Shown here: piece after piece, positions 1 to 7,435 of the stretch | How positions within the stretch are numbered: the first letter of the stretch is position 1 | Layout of the letters: every line of letters starts with the position of its first letter | NCBI GenBank assembly: GCA_947462535.1 | Contig: CANHPN010000020.1 | Coordinates: forward strand, 1 to 36,146 | Source of the DNA: Akkermansiaceae bacterium | GTDB taxonomy: Bacteria; Verrucomicrobiota; Verrucomicrobiia; Verrucomicrobiales; Akkermansiaceae | Reading direction: 5' to 3' | Length of the DNA: 36,146 nt | Position numbers and translations under genes: made by a program | The notes under the pieces: generated by a model | Told to the model about the DNA's origin: nothing | What the model saw: only the letters and a program-made list of their open reading frames with translations | The model's database searches: none

Positions 1-736
1 GATCGTCGATCGTGATCTGCCCGCCGTAACCCGCGTTGAAAACACCGGTCACGCCCGGCGTCTCCGCGGCGAAGACAAGCGCTCCGGCGATGTCCTTGAC
101 GAAGATGAAATCACGGGTCTGCCCGCCGTCGCCGAAGACCGTGATGTCCTCGCCGCGCACGGCCTTTTCGATGAAGATCGGAACCGCGGCGGCATAAGCT
201 CCTTTGGGATCCTGGCGCGGGCCGAAGACGTTGAAAAAACGCAGGGCGGCGGTCTCCAGCCTGCCTTCGCGCTGGAACATGCCCAGGTAATACTCGCCAT
301 CGAGCTTGGTGATCGCATACGGGCTCTTCGGCTCGGGAAGCATGGTCTCGAGTTTCGGCACCGTCGGGTTGTCCCCGTAAACGGCGGCCGAGGAGGCGAA
401 AACGAGTTTGCTAACACCGGCAGCGGCCGCTTCCTCGAGGATGTTGAGCAGGCCGTGGACGTTGATGTCCACGCACTCGCCGGGTTTCGCCATCGACTCG
501 GGAACGCTGACCATGGCTGCCAGGTGGAAGACGCGGTCGATTCCCTCCAGCGCTTTCTTCACCAGCTCGCGGTCGGTGACCGAGCCCTCGATGAAGGTAT
601 GCCGGAGCCCGTCGAGATTGTGGCGGTGGCCGGTGCGGAGGTTGTCGAGCACGCGGATTTCCTCCGCCTTGTCCTGATAGTGCTCGACGATGTGGGAGCC
701 GATGAACCCGGAGCCGCCAGTGATGAGGATTTTCAT
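1..736 (-). CDS. NAD-dependent UDP-sugar epimerase/dehydratase (GalE-like), 3' part outside window
   Basis: Extended short-chain dehydrogenase that would epimerise a nucleotide sugar (UDP-glucose or UDP-GlcNAc type) in the cytoplasm to supply glycan synthesis. Reading from the ATG at 736, the NAD-binding GGSGFIG motif is at residues 7-13, followed by the acidic DN pair at 31-32 that binds the NAD ribose. SSAAVYG is at 115-121 and the catalytic Tyr/Lys pair YAITK at 140-144. RFFNVFGPRQ and a GDGxQTRDFI motif are typical of the UDP-sugar 4-epimerase branch. The frame stays open to base 1, so about 245 residues are visible and the C-terminal substrate lobe is missing. The gene starts 57 bp after the cysS stop on the same strand and may be co-transcribed with it. 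The exact substrate cannot be told. Confidence 0.9.
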   Translation of the reverse strand, partial: MKILITGGSGFIGSHIVEHYQDKAEEIRVLDNLRTGHRHNLDGLRHTFIEGSVTDRELVKKALEGIDRVFHLAAMVSVPESMAKPGECVDINVHGLLNILEEAAAAGVSKLVFASSAAVYGDNPTVPKLETMLPEPKSPYAITKLDGEYYLGMFQREGRLETAALRFFNVFGPRQDPKGAYAAAVPIFIEKAVRGEDITVFGDGGQTRDFIFVKDIAGALVFAAETPGVTGVFNAGYGGQITIDD

Positions 737-793
737 GTTTGAGAGTTGCTGTCTGGAGTTCTTCAGCCGACCCACCGGAAGCCGGCGGCGTGG

Positions 794-2194
794 CTAACTG
801 TTCGAAGGCTCCAGCACGTAGCTGTCCTTGCCGTCCTTGACGAGCCAGCCTTGCTCGGCAAGCCGGGCGCGGAGAGTGTCGGACTCGGCCCAGTTCCTCG
901 CAAGGCGCGCCTGCCAGCGCTCTTCTGCTAGAGCCTTGATCGCTTCCGGAACGGCGCTGGAATCCTGATGGACCTCCTCCGGCAGTGTGAGTCCGAGGGC
1001 GCGTAGGAGGCGGTTGAATCCGGCGAGCGCGGCGGCGGCCTCCTCGCCAGTTAGGTTCGCGGCCTCGCGAAGGCCGGTGAACATCCCGCCGAGCGCGCCG
1101 GGGGTGTTGAGGTCGTGGTTCAGGCTGTCCCACGCGGCTTGGAACGGGCCGAAGTCCGCGCTGGCAAGGCGGGTGCCGGGCTCGATTTTCGAAGCGAGCT
1201 GGCGGGCGCCCTTGGCGAGTTTCGCCAAAGCCTCGCGAGCGGCTGATAGAGAGTCGAGGGTGAAATTGAGCGGCTTGCGGTAATGCGCGCCGATCAGGAC
1301 GTAGCGAACTTCCATCGCCGAAAACCCACGGGCGGCGAGGTCTTCGAGCGTGTAGAGATTGCCGAGCGACTTGGACATTTTCCCGCCATCGACGAGGAGG
1401 TGGGTGATGTGGAACCAATGCGCGGCGAAGTGGCCGCCGCACGCGCACTCGCTCTGGGCGATTTCGTTTTCGTGGTGCGGGAAGACGAGATCGACGCCGC
1501 CGGAGTGAAGATCGAACGACTCGCCGAGGTATTCCTGGATCATCGCCGAGCATTCGAGGTGCCAGCCGGGTCGGCCTTCGCCCCACGGGGACGGCCAGAA
1601 ATTCTCGCCGTCCTCGGGCTTGCGGCCTTTCCAAAGGACGAAGTCGGAGAGGCTGTCTTTTTCGTATTCGTCGGAGCTGGAGCGGGCGTTCTGGGTTTTG
1701 CCGATGTCGAGCTCGCGCTGGTCAAGACGGGACAGGCGGCCGTAACCGGGAAACGAGGAGATTTTGAAATAGACCGAGCCGTCGTCGGAGGCGTAGGCAT
1801 GGCCTTTTTCGATCAAGGTCTCGATCATTGCGATCTGCTGCGGGATGTGTTCGACTGCGCTCGGCTCGATGTGCGGCGGGAGCAGGCCGAGTTTTTCGCA
1901 ATCCGCGTGGAATTTCGCGGTCCAGTCGGCGGTGAATTCCTTCAGGGACTTGCCGGCTTTTTGGGAATCGCGGATCGTTTTGTCGTCCACGTCGGTGACG
2001 TTGCGGACGTGGAGCGTGCGGGTGCCGCCGGTTTCCAACGTGCGGCGGAGCACGTCCTGCAGCACGAAGGTGCGGAAATTTCCAATGTGCGCGGGGCCGT
2101 AAACGGTGGGTCCGCAGCAGTAAAATCGAAAGGTCGAGCCATCGATGGGGCGGAGGTCGCGTTCGGTCCGGGTCAGCGTGTCAAAAAGCCGCAT
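794..2194 (-). CDS. cysS: Cysteinyl-tRNA synthetase
   Basis: Class I aminoacyl-tRNA synthetase that charges tRNA-Cys with cysteine in the cytoplasm. The 466-residue length is usual for bacterial CysRS. The N-terminus carries the CCGPTVYGPAHIGN block (HIGH-like signature at 36-39). The zinc ligands are expected at Cys27, Cys215 (in WHLECSAM) and the His/Glu of the HHENEIAQSE segment around 240-244. KMSKS is at 272-276 in GGKMSKSLGN. A C-terminal DALR-like helical part with the family's anticodon-binding tail follows, ending in a DGxDSYVLE-like stretch. The ATG at 2194 fits the family's N-terminus. A UDP-sugar epimerase gene follows on the same strand after 57 bp. Nothing unusual is seen. Confidence 0.97.
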   Translation of the reverse strand: MRLFDTLTRTERDLRPIDGSTFRFYCCGPTVYGPAHIGNFRTFVLQDVLRRTLETGGTRTLHVRNVTDVDDKTIRDSQKAGKSLKEFTADWTAKFHADCEKLGLLPPHIEPSAVEHIPQQIAMIETLIEKGHAYASDDGSVYFKISSFPGYGRLSRLDQRELDIGKTQNARSSSDEYEKDSLSDFVLWKGRKPEDGENFWPSPWGEGRPGWHLECSAMIQEYLGESFDLHSGGVDLVFPHHENEIAQSECACGGHFAAHWFHITHLLVDGGKMSKSLGNLYTLEDLAARGFSAMEVRYVLIGAHYRKPLNFTLDSLSAAREALAKLAKGARQLASKIEPGTRLASADFGPFQAAWDSLNHDLNTPGALGGMFTGLREAANLTGEEAAAALAGFNRLLRALGLTLPEEVHQDSSAVPEAIKALAEERWQARLARNWAESDTLRARLAEQGWLVKDGKDSYVLEPSNS

Positions 2195-2256
2195 GGCCGG
2201 GGTTTAGGCAGCGGCGGGCCTGGAGCCAAGAGCAATCCGAGGGAGTTTCGCCCGAT

Positions 2257-2385
2257 CTATCCACGCTGGCAGCGGAAGACGAGAAGAAGCGTGATCAAGG
2301 CGAGCCGCGAGAGCATTCCCAGCTCGGGAACCGCCTAGCTGCGGACCTCGACATCGACCCACTGCGGCGCAAACGTAGTTAATTT
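2257..2385 (-). pseudogene. Remnant of the 3' end of a PEP-CTERM protein gene
   Basis: Reading the minus strand in one frame from about 2385 gives a short beta-strand-like stretch (TTFAPQWVDVEVRS), then TAG. It continues in the same frame as AVPELGMLSRLALITLLLVF plus RCQRG and a stop at 2257-2259. The second part has the layout of a PEP-CTERM sorting tail: a VPE(P)-like motif, a hydrophobic helix, then a basic end. The join (WVDVEVR then AVPE) is where the sorting tail normally starts in such proteins. No start codon or upstream domain survives; a TGA/TAA pair lies just upstream. The sequence shows the frame and the internal amber stop. The reading as a decayed gene is inference from the family pattern. 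Confidence 0.4.
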
Positions 2386-2492
2386 TTAAAACAATCAAGT
2401 TTGACGAAATATTTTATAAATTTAGAGGATTGGGTTTTCAACCGATGAGGGCTAGGCTCCTGCCGGAAATGATGCGACTACAGGACGAACGA

Positions 2493-3014
2493 ATGAAGCA
2501 AGTCGCCATCGGAGTGAGCATTCTAGTGGTGCTGACCGTGGTGGTGACGGGACTTTTGATGGGCTGGCGGCTGCTGCCCGGCCTTCTAGGCGAGTGGGTG
2601 GGAACGATGATCGGGATCCTGACGACGCCGTTTTTCATGGAGGCGTCGTTCGCGATTCTTGGCTTGGTCACGGTGATTTCGCTGAATCACTGGCACCAGC
2701 GCAAGGACGGAGACGATTTCGTCTATCTGGAGCAAGTGACCGGACCGGAGCTGCCGAAGGGTTTACCCGAGCAGGCGAAATGGGCGGTTTACCGGGAGAA
2801 ACCGCTGGCCGGGGAAGACCCGTCGCTGTTGGCGCAGGCGGAGGGAGCGTTTGCCATCGGCGACTATCCGGCGGCCGGCGAGTGGATCGGCGCGATGAGC
2901 CACCACGAGCTCAAACAGCCAACAACTCTCAGATTGCGACTGGATCTCGCGAAAGCGACCGGCAGGGACGATCTGGCGAGACAACTGGAAAATGAGCTCC
3001 GGCAGCTGCCGTGA
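2493..3014 (+). CDS. Conserved hypothetical inner-membrane protein
   Basis: Not recognised. From the ATG at 2493, which has an AGGA Shine-Dalgarno-like sequence at 2482-2485, the protein is 173 residues. There are two hydrophobic segments: residues about 3-27 (AIGVSILVVLTVVVTGLLMG) and about 37-62. A soluble C-terminal part follows, with helix-turn-helix-like alanine-rich repeats (LLAQAEGAFAIGDYPAAGEW...) that resemble a single TPR-type helical pair. This suggests a membrane-anchored scaffold protein, but no function can be assigned. In-frame earlier starts exist (TTG 2430, ATG 2445, 2469); the Shine-Dalgarno and the position of the first membrane helix favour 2493. It precedes a run of small plus-strand genes. 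Confidence 0.6.
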   Translation: MKQVAIGVSILVVLTVVVTGLLMGWRLLPGLLGEWVGTMIGILTTPFFMEASFAILGLVTVISLNHWHQRKDGDDFVYLEQVTGPELPKGLPEQAKWAVYREKPLAGEDPSLLAQAEGAFAIGDYPAAGEWIGAMSHHELKQPTTLRLRLDLAKATGRDDLARQLENELRQLP

Positions 3015-3079
3015 TCGTTTGAACACTCCGCGATTATTGACTTCAAGAACAGGCCTGACTTCGGCTCAGACTGGCCGCA

Positions 3080-3418
3080 GTGAACAGCGATCTAGCACCC
3101 ATGAACCCGGCGAACTTTTTGAAAACGGCCCACGGTGATTTGGCCGGGCTGCGCGAGCCGGCGTTCGATTACTTCGACGACACCCGCCGCCAGATGACCA
3201 GCTGGATGGCGCTCCTGGAAGCGGGAAATTTCAAACAACGGCGCGACGAACTGCATCGTTGCAAAGGGGGCGCGTCGCTCTTCGGGCTCGGACGGATCGT
3301 CGCCCTGATCGGCTCCTGCGGGGGTGCTTCGGTCCTTGAGGAGCGCGGCTCCGACCTGACGGGTTTTGAAACCGAGCTCACCGAGGCGGGACGGGCCATG
3401 ATGGCGATGACGGATTGA
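3080..3418 (+). CDS. HPt-like (histidine phosphotransfer) domain protein
   Basis: Small all-helical protein of 112 residues with the segment LHRCKGGASLFGL at about 58-70. This matches the HPt signature (H-x-x-KG-x-x-x-x-x-G), with His59 as the candidate phosphorylated residue. Family knowledge: HPt domains relay phosphate between response regulators or hybrid kinases in the cytoplasm. Here it stands alone, with no kinase or response regulator in the window, so it would have to act with distant partners or may be a non-signalling relative. The start is GTG at 3080 or ATG at 3101; both leave the domain intact. The next gene begins 10 bp downstream, suggesting one transcript with 3429-4436. Confidence 0.55.
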   Translation: MNSDLAPMNPANFLKTAHGDLAGLREPAFDYFDDTRRQMTSWMALLEAGNFKQRRDELHRCKGGASLFGLGRIVALIGSCGGASVLEERGSDLTGFETELTEAGRAMMAMTD

Positions 3419-3428
3419 CCCGCTAACG

Positions 3429-3911
3429 ATGGCAGCCACAATTCAATCCCCCGAGAAAGAACTTCGATTCACCCGTTCCGGGCAGGCCGGCTTGTTCTGG
3501 ATGATCGCGGCGGTGCTCGCATCGGTCGGGATCACAATGCTGGCGACGTCGATTTACCGCGACATCAACCCCGAGCTGCCGCACCCGGCATGGGCGTTGG
3601 TGCCATTGGTTCTCGCGCTGCTCATGGCCCGCGTGGCCGTCCGGCTGACGCGGCATGCTTATCTGATTCTGACGCCGCTGGGGATCGAGATCTTCCCGTT
3701 TTTCCGGCCTGCCGCAGGGATGCGGCTGGTCACCTGGCAGGAAGTGAACCACGCGGAGGTGGATGAAAAAACCAAGTGGCTCACCCTCCACCACGATCCC
3801 GAAAAAACCTCGGGCATCCATCTCTCGCTCACGCCGATCCGCGAGGAGCGGCGGACCTTGCTTGCCAAGGCCGTCCTCGGGCGGCTATCTCCCGCCAGCC
3901 CCAACGGCTGA
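3429..3911 (+). CDS. Hypothetical membrane protein with a PH-like soluble domain
   Basis: Not recognised at gene level. The 160 residues have two hydrophobic helices near the N-terminus (about 22-45 and 55-70). A soluble part follows that starts with AYLILTPLGIEIFPFF and continues with a TWQEVNHAEVDEKTKWLTLHH pattern of alternating strands. This looks like the bacterial PH-like domain found after two membrane helices in YdbS/DUF2244-type proteins; the comparison is inference from the strand pattern. It sits in a tight plus-strand run (10 bp after the HPt-like gene, 9 bp before the YbjN-like gene), so the three are probably co-expressed. Confidence 0.65.
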   Translation: MAATIQSPEKELRFTRSGQAGLFWMIAAVLASVGITMLATSIYRDINPELPHPAWALVPLVLALLMARVAVRLTRHAYLILTPLGIEIFPFFRPAAGMRLVTWQEVNHAEVDEKTKWLTLHHDPEKTSGIHLSLTPIREERRTLLAKAVLGRLSPASPNG

Positions 3912-3920
3912 AAAATTCAC

Positions 3921-4436
3921 ATGCGCTCCCATTCCCGACAAATCCTCACGGTGGAAGAAACCTTCGGCCAGAACGGCTGGCATTGCGAACTCGTCGAGGG
4001 CCGCGATGTTCTCCGCGCCGGCTTCGACGCCCATCACACGCGGATCGATCTGATCGCGCAGGCATACCCGCAGCTCAACGCGCTGGTCGTCGTTTCCGAA
4101 TCACCGCTGAATCTCGATGACAAGCATCTGCCCAAGGTCCTCGAACTCCTCGCCCGCGCCAACAAACAGCTAACACTCGGCGGCTTTGAATACGACTTGG
4201 ACCGCGAATACCTGGTCTTCCGCATTACCAATCTCTTCGAGCGCGAGAAATTCGACAGCGACATCATTTCCTCGATGGTCCATTGCGCGATCGCCGAGCT
4301 CGACCGGATCACCCCCTACGCCGCCATCGTCCGCGACACGCCGGGCGATTTGCTAGACGACCTCGACCTCGGCCGCCTGCTGATGCGCGAGGACATCATC
4401 CCACCGGTGCCGGGCGACGAGGAAGAGGAGTATTGA
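3921..4436 (+). CDS. YbjN-like domain protein
   Basis: Cytoplasmic protein of 171 residues without membrane segments. The middle part fits the YbjN/bacterial sensory transduction regulator fold, which resembles type III secretion chaperones. The relevant segments are NALVVVSES..., then a helix KVLELLARANKQ, then LGGFEYDLDREYLVFRITNLF, with the conserved G-x-F and alternating strands. The last 30 residues are very acidic (DDLDLGRLL..., GDEEEEY). Proteins of this family have been linked to stress responses and surface behaviour, but no molecular activity is established, so no specific role is claimed. It is the last gene of the short 3080-4436 run; the downstream DUF1080 gene starts about 50 bp later. 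Confidence 0.55.
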   Translation: MRSHSRQILTVEETFGQNGWHCELVEGRDVLRAGFDAHHTRIDLIAQAYPQLNALVVVSESPLNLDDKHLPKVLELLARANKQLTLGGFEYDLDREYLVFRITNLFEREKFDSDIISSMVHCAIAELDRITPYAAIVRDTPGDLLDDLDLGRLLMREDIIPPVPGDEEEEY

Positions 4437-4487
4437 ACTGGCGTTGCCTTGACAGCCACAAGGGCCCGACCCAGCCTATGCGGCGTC

Positions 4488-5141
4488 ATGAAATTCAAAT
4501 TACTATCCCTGCTGGCAGGCGTCCTATGCAGCGCGGCCGCCACCGCCGCTGATGGTTGGACATCGATGTTCAACGGCAAAGATCTGAGCGGTTGGAAGTC
4601 CAACACCGCCACCGAAAATCAGCCCCCCGGCGTGTTCAGCGTGAAGGACGGCGAACTCATCGTCAGCGGAGGGCGTGCGCACCTGTTCTATGTGGGCGCG
4701 GATGGCAATGCGCAGTTCAAGAACTTCGAGTTTAAGGCGAAGGTCAAAACGACTCCCGGCTCCAACAGCGGCATCTATTTCCACACGCAGTTCCAGGAGA
4801 AGGGCTGGCCGGGCGCGGGCTACGAGTGCCAGGTCAACGCGACCCACAGCGACCGCAAAAAGACCGGCGGACTTTACGCCGTGGCCGACGTGATGGATAA
4901 CGCCCCTAACAAGGATGGCGAATGGTTTGACTATGCGATCAAGGTCGAGGGCAATCACATCGTGATTTCGATCAACGGCAAGGTCACCACCGATTGGACG
5001 CAGCCCGAGGATTGGGATCCGGCCAAAAAGCTCTCCAACATGCCCGGACGCAAGCTGGGAGAAGGCATCATCGCGATTCAGGGGCATGACCCGAAGAGCG
5101 TGGTTCATTACAAGGATCTCTTCATCAAGGCACTGCCATGA
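4488..5141 (+). CDS. Secreted DUF1080 protein (3-keto-disaccharide hydrolase-like)
   Basis: Periplasmic or secreted beta-sandwich protein of 217 residues. From the ATG at 4488 it begins with a signal peptide (MKFKLLSLLAGVLCSAAATA, predicted cut near ATA-AD). The concanavalin-like DUF1080 fold follows: GWTSMFNGKDLSGWKSN at the start, NSGIYFHTQF in the middle (about 98-107), and the closing GIIAIQGHDPKSVVHYKDLFIK. Characterised members of the family hydrolyse glycosidic bonds of 3-keto-glycosides; many others are untested. It begins a plus-strand series with TIM-barrel, mutarotase-like and cupin genes, which fits carbohydrate breakdown. An in-frame upstream ATG would add residues in front of the signal peptide and is not preferred. 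Confidence 0.88.
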   Translation: MKFKLLSLLAGVLCSAAATAADGWTSMFNGKDLSGWKSNTATENQPPGVFSVKDGELIVSGGRAHLFYVGADGNAQFKNFEFKAKVKTTPGSNSGIYFHTQFQEKGWPGAGYECQVNATHSDRKKTGGLYAVADVMDNAPNKDGEWFDYAIKVEGNHIVISINGKVTTDWTQPEDWDPAKKLSNMPGRKLGEGIIAIQGHDPKSVVHYKDLFIKALP

Positions 5142-5210
5142 CGAAGACGCCGCCGTGAATCCTTGAATTTCAAACCTCCCCCGGCGGACTTCGCCGATTT
5201 CACTCCGCGC

Positions 5211-6227
5211 ATGCCCTCGAAAATCCTTCTGAAACCCAATGTCCAGCTCGGCGTCGTGCCGACTCATCTCAAATTCGTCGGCGGCCTTCTCCCCGACGAG
5301 AACGGCAAATTCCCCCGCGATGCCAACGGCGTGTTGCGGGTCGTCGCCGGTATGAGGGAGCTCTGCGAGATTTCCCCGGTAAAGATGAGCATCGTGCAGA
5401 TCTCCTACTTCGCCTTCGCCGATCCGGCGGATGTCGCGGAGATGGTCGAAGGCCTCCAGGCGCTGGATCTGGAAGTTCACTTTATCATCATGGTCGGCGG
5501 CGCGAACCCGATGAACCCGGCGGACGAGGACGCGGTGGTCGCCCAGTTGGTGCCGTCTGTCAAGGTCGCCATCAGCCACGGCGTCCGCTACGTTTCCTCG
5601 ACCTCCATCGAGGAATGGATGAGCGCGGACCAGCCCCGCGAAGGCGCGGAATTCGACGCGGCGGTCGCCCAGAACGTCAAGCTCCACCTGCGGGTTTACG
5701 AGGAAGCCGGGATCGCGGGATCCTGCGTGGAAAACTGGGGCATTGAGTTTCTGCGGCCCGGCGAGTTCAAGACATTCACTAATCTCGATCGCGGCTGGTC
5801 GTTCGTGAGGGCGGCCAACGAGGCGCTCGGGAAAAAGTTTTTCAAGCTGCTGGTAGATGCCGCGCATTGCGGCGACTCCGGCCTTTCCATCCCGGAAAAC
5901 GAGGCGCTCATCGCCCGCATCGCGGCGGCGGGGGAGTTGGGAGCTTTCCATGCTTCGGCGAAAACCACACGCGGCTGCCTGTCCACCGACGACGGCTGGA
6001 TCAGCGCACTGCTCGCCGCGTCTGCCAAAACCGGCGAGCTGCGGCACGTGTTCGTGGAGCTTTTCGACCACTCGGATGAGGCGCTGGAAAAGCTGCGCCA
6101 GCTCGAACCCGGCCACGGCGTCGATACCCGCGACGGCCGGACCTACACCGAGGTGATGGCAGACGGACTGGGCGACATCGCCCGCCGCCTCAATAACCTG
6201 AAAGCCCGCGGATTTCTCAAAGCCTGA
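5211..6227 (+). CDS. Xylose-isomerase-like TIM-barrel protein (sugar isomerase/epimerase superfamily)
   Basis: Cytoplasmic TIM barrel of 338 residues (ATG 5211). A TTG at 5163 would add 16 residues, and no ribosome binding site decides between them. Candidate metal ligands at strand ends fit the AP-endonuclease-2/xylose isomerase superfamily: Glu174 in SCVENWG, Asp216 and His219 in VDAAHCGDS, His247 in GAFHASAKTTRG and Glu283 in FVELFDHSDE. The superfamily includes sugar isomerases, 3-epimerases and 3-keto-glycoside lyases/hydratases. The conserved KTTRGCLSTDDGW segment looks specific to a subgroup that I cannot name. It lies 69 bp after the DUF1080 gene and 7 bp before the next gene. The substrate is unknown; the neighbourhood suggests sugar catabolism. 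Confidence 0.7.
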   Translation: MPSKILLKPNVQLGVVPTHLKFVGGLLPDENGKFPRDANGVLRVVAGMRELCEISPVKMSIVQISYFAFADPADVAEMVEGLQALDLEVHFIIMVGGANPMNPADEDAVVAQLVPSVKVAISHGVRYVSSTSIEEWMSADQPREGAEFDAAVAQNVKLHLRVYEEAGIAGSCVENWGIEFLRPGEFKTFTNLDRGWSFVRAANEALGKKFFKLLVDAAHCGDSGLSIPENEALIARIAAAGELGAFHASAKTTRGCLSTDDGWISALLAASAKTGELRHVFVELFDHSDEALEKLRQLEPGHGVDTRDGRTYTEVMADGLGDIARRLNNLKARGFLKA

Positions 6228-6234
6228 TCCGGCC

Positions 6235-7323
6235 ATGAATGTCATCCACGGCGAACCGTCCTTTCATCTGGCGACTCCCGAACTGGACCTATTCGTCACC
6301 GCCCGCGGCGGCCACCTCGCGCCGGTGGTGTTCCACCTGCCGGGCCGCGACGTCTCGCCCTACGCGCTCGCCCCGTGGCGGCCTGCAGAATATCCGGAAA
6401 TCCCTCCCCTGTTATCACTGCTGCGCGGGGATTTCCTGTGCCTTCCCTTCGGCGGCCAGACCGACGGACCGCCGCACGGCGAGCCGGCTAACAGCGAGTG
6501 GGCCCCGCTCGCTGTTGCCGAAAACTCACTCCATCTCGCAATGGACGCCGGGGGCCGCTTCGAGAAAATCCTAACCACCCGCACGGGTCAGCATGCCGTT
6601 TTTTGCGAGCACCGGATTTCCAATCTCGATGGGGATTTCAATTACGGAAATCACCCGGTCCTCGATCTGTCAGGACTTCCCGCGCAGGCCGGGCGCGTCA
6701 CGGTGAGCCCGTTTCGCTGGGCTTCGGTCTTTCCCGGGGCGTTTTCAAACCCGGCTGCCGGGGAAACCCAGGCGTTGGCAGAAGGCGCGCGGTTCTCGGA
6801 TTTGCGCGCAGTCCCACTCGCCGCCGGTGGCACGACGGATCTGACAAAATACCCCGCACGTCCCGGAAACGACGACCTCGTGATGATGGTCAACGAAGCC
6901 GCCACGCCCGAGCAACCGTTCGCCTGGTCCGCGGTCGTCCTCGACGGCTACGTCTGGTTTTCCCTGAAAAACCCAGCGGATTTCCCGGCCACGATGTTCT
7001 GGCTCTCCAACGGCGGACGGACGGCCGCACCTTGGAATGGCCGCCACATCGGACGACTTGGAGTTGAGGAGGTTTGCTCCTATTTCGCCAACGGCGTGGA
7101 TGTCTCGCGGCAGGATTTACTCGCTGCGGAGGGAATCCCGACGACACGCCAGTTCAAAAGTGATGAAATCGTGTCGCTCAAAACGATCCAAGCGGTCGCC
7201 GCCGTGGGTCCGGATTTCGGAGCGGTTTCAAAAATCCTTCCTGTCGGCGACGAAGCCGTGACTCTGGCCGGCGAATCGGGCGTTTCCATCAAAGTGCCGA
7301 TCGACTGGAAATTCCTGTTCTAA
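6235..7323 (+). CDS. Putative galactose-mutarotase-fold protein, function unknown
   Basis: Cytoplasmic protein of 362 residues, rich in predicted beta strands and without signal peptide or membrane helix. Features that recall aldose-1-epimerase-like folds are the early GGHLAPVVFHL segment (G-x-x-L-x-x-V/F), EHRISNLDGDF followed by NYGNHPVLDL (a conserved NHP-like His), VTVSPFRWASVFPG, and a late FWLSNGGRTAAPWNGRHIGRLGVEE block. The family assignment is inference; no catalytic residue pair is proven. The gene starts 7 bp after the TIM-barrel gene and is probably co-transcribed with it. Mutarotase-like proteins often interconvert anomers or act as sugar-binding modules in sugar operons. Confidence 0.6.
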   Translation: MNVIHGEPSFHLATPELDLFVTARGGHLAPVVFHLPGRDVSPYALAPWRPAEYPEIPPLLSLLRGDFLCLPFGGQTDGPPHGEPANSEWAPLAVAENSLHLAMDAGGRFEKILTTRTGQHAVFCEHRISNLDGDFNYGNHPVLDLSGLPAQAGRVTVSPFRWASVFPGAFSNPAAGETQALAEGARFSDLRAVPLAAGGTTDLTKYPARPGNDDLVMMVNEAATPEQPFAWSAVVLDGYVWFSLKNPADFPATMFWLSNGGRTAAPWNGRHIGRLGVEEVCSYFANGVDVSRQDLLAAEGIPTTRQFKSDEIVSLKTIQAVAAVGPDFGAVSKILPVGDEAVTLAGESGVSIKVPIDWKFLF

Positions 7324-7435
7324 TACCTCGCGACATCTCCATTCTCATCCAATATCCACCCGCCAGAAAGCCAATTCGGACGCATCCCTTGATAGATCAA
7401 ATTCTTCCAGACGTATCCACCCGATCCAAATCCTC

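Noticed and set aside
411-1634. Long minus-strand open frame of over 400 codons across the epimerase and cysS genes
   Set aside because: Arg/Pro-rich shadow of cysS and the epimerase in another frame; the true frames carry clear catalytic motifs.
1283-2338. Plus-strand open frame of about 350 codons opposite cysS
   Set aside because: Antisense shadow; composition rich in Val/Ala/Glu/Phe as expected from the reverse of high-GC codons, no family similarity.
2395-2430. TTGACG followed by an AT-rich stretch as a promoter for the gene at 2493
   Set aside because: The nearest TATAAA is only nine bases from TTGACG, and no -10 element occurs at the usual spacing.
4524-6245. Minus-strand open frame of over 570 codons opposite the DUF1080 and TIM-barrel genes
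   Set aside because: The plus-strand genes have signal peptide and metal-site motifs; the antisense frame shows only low-complexity reverse-codon composition.
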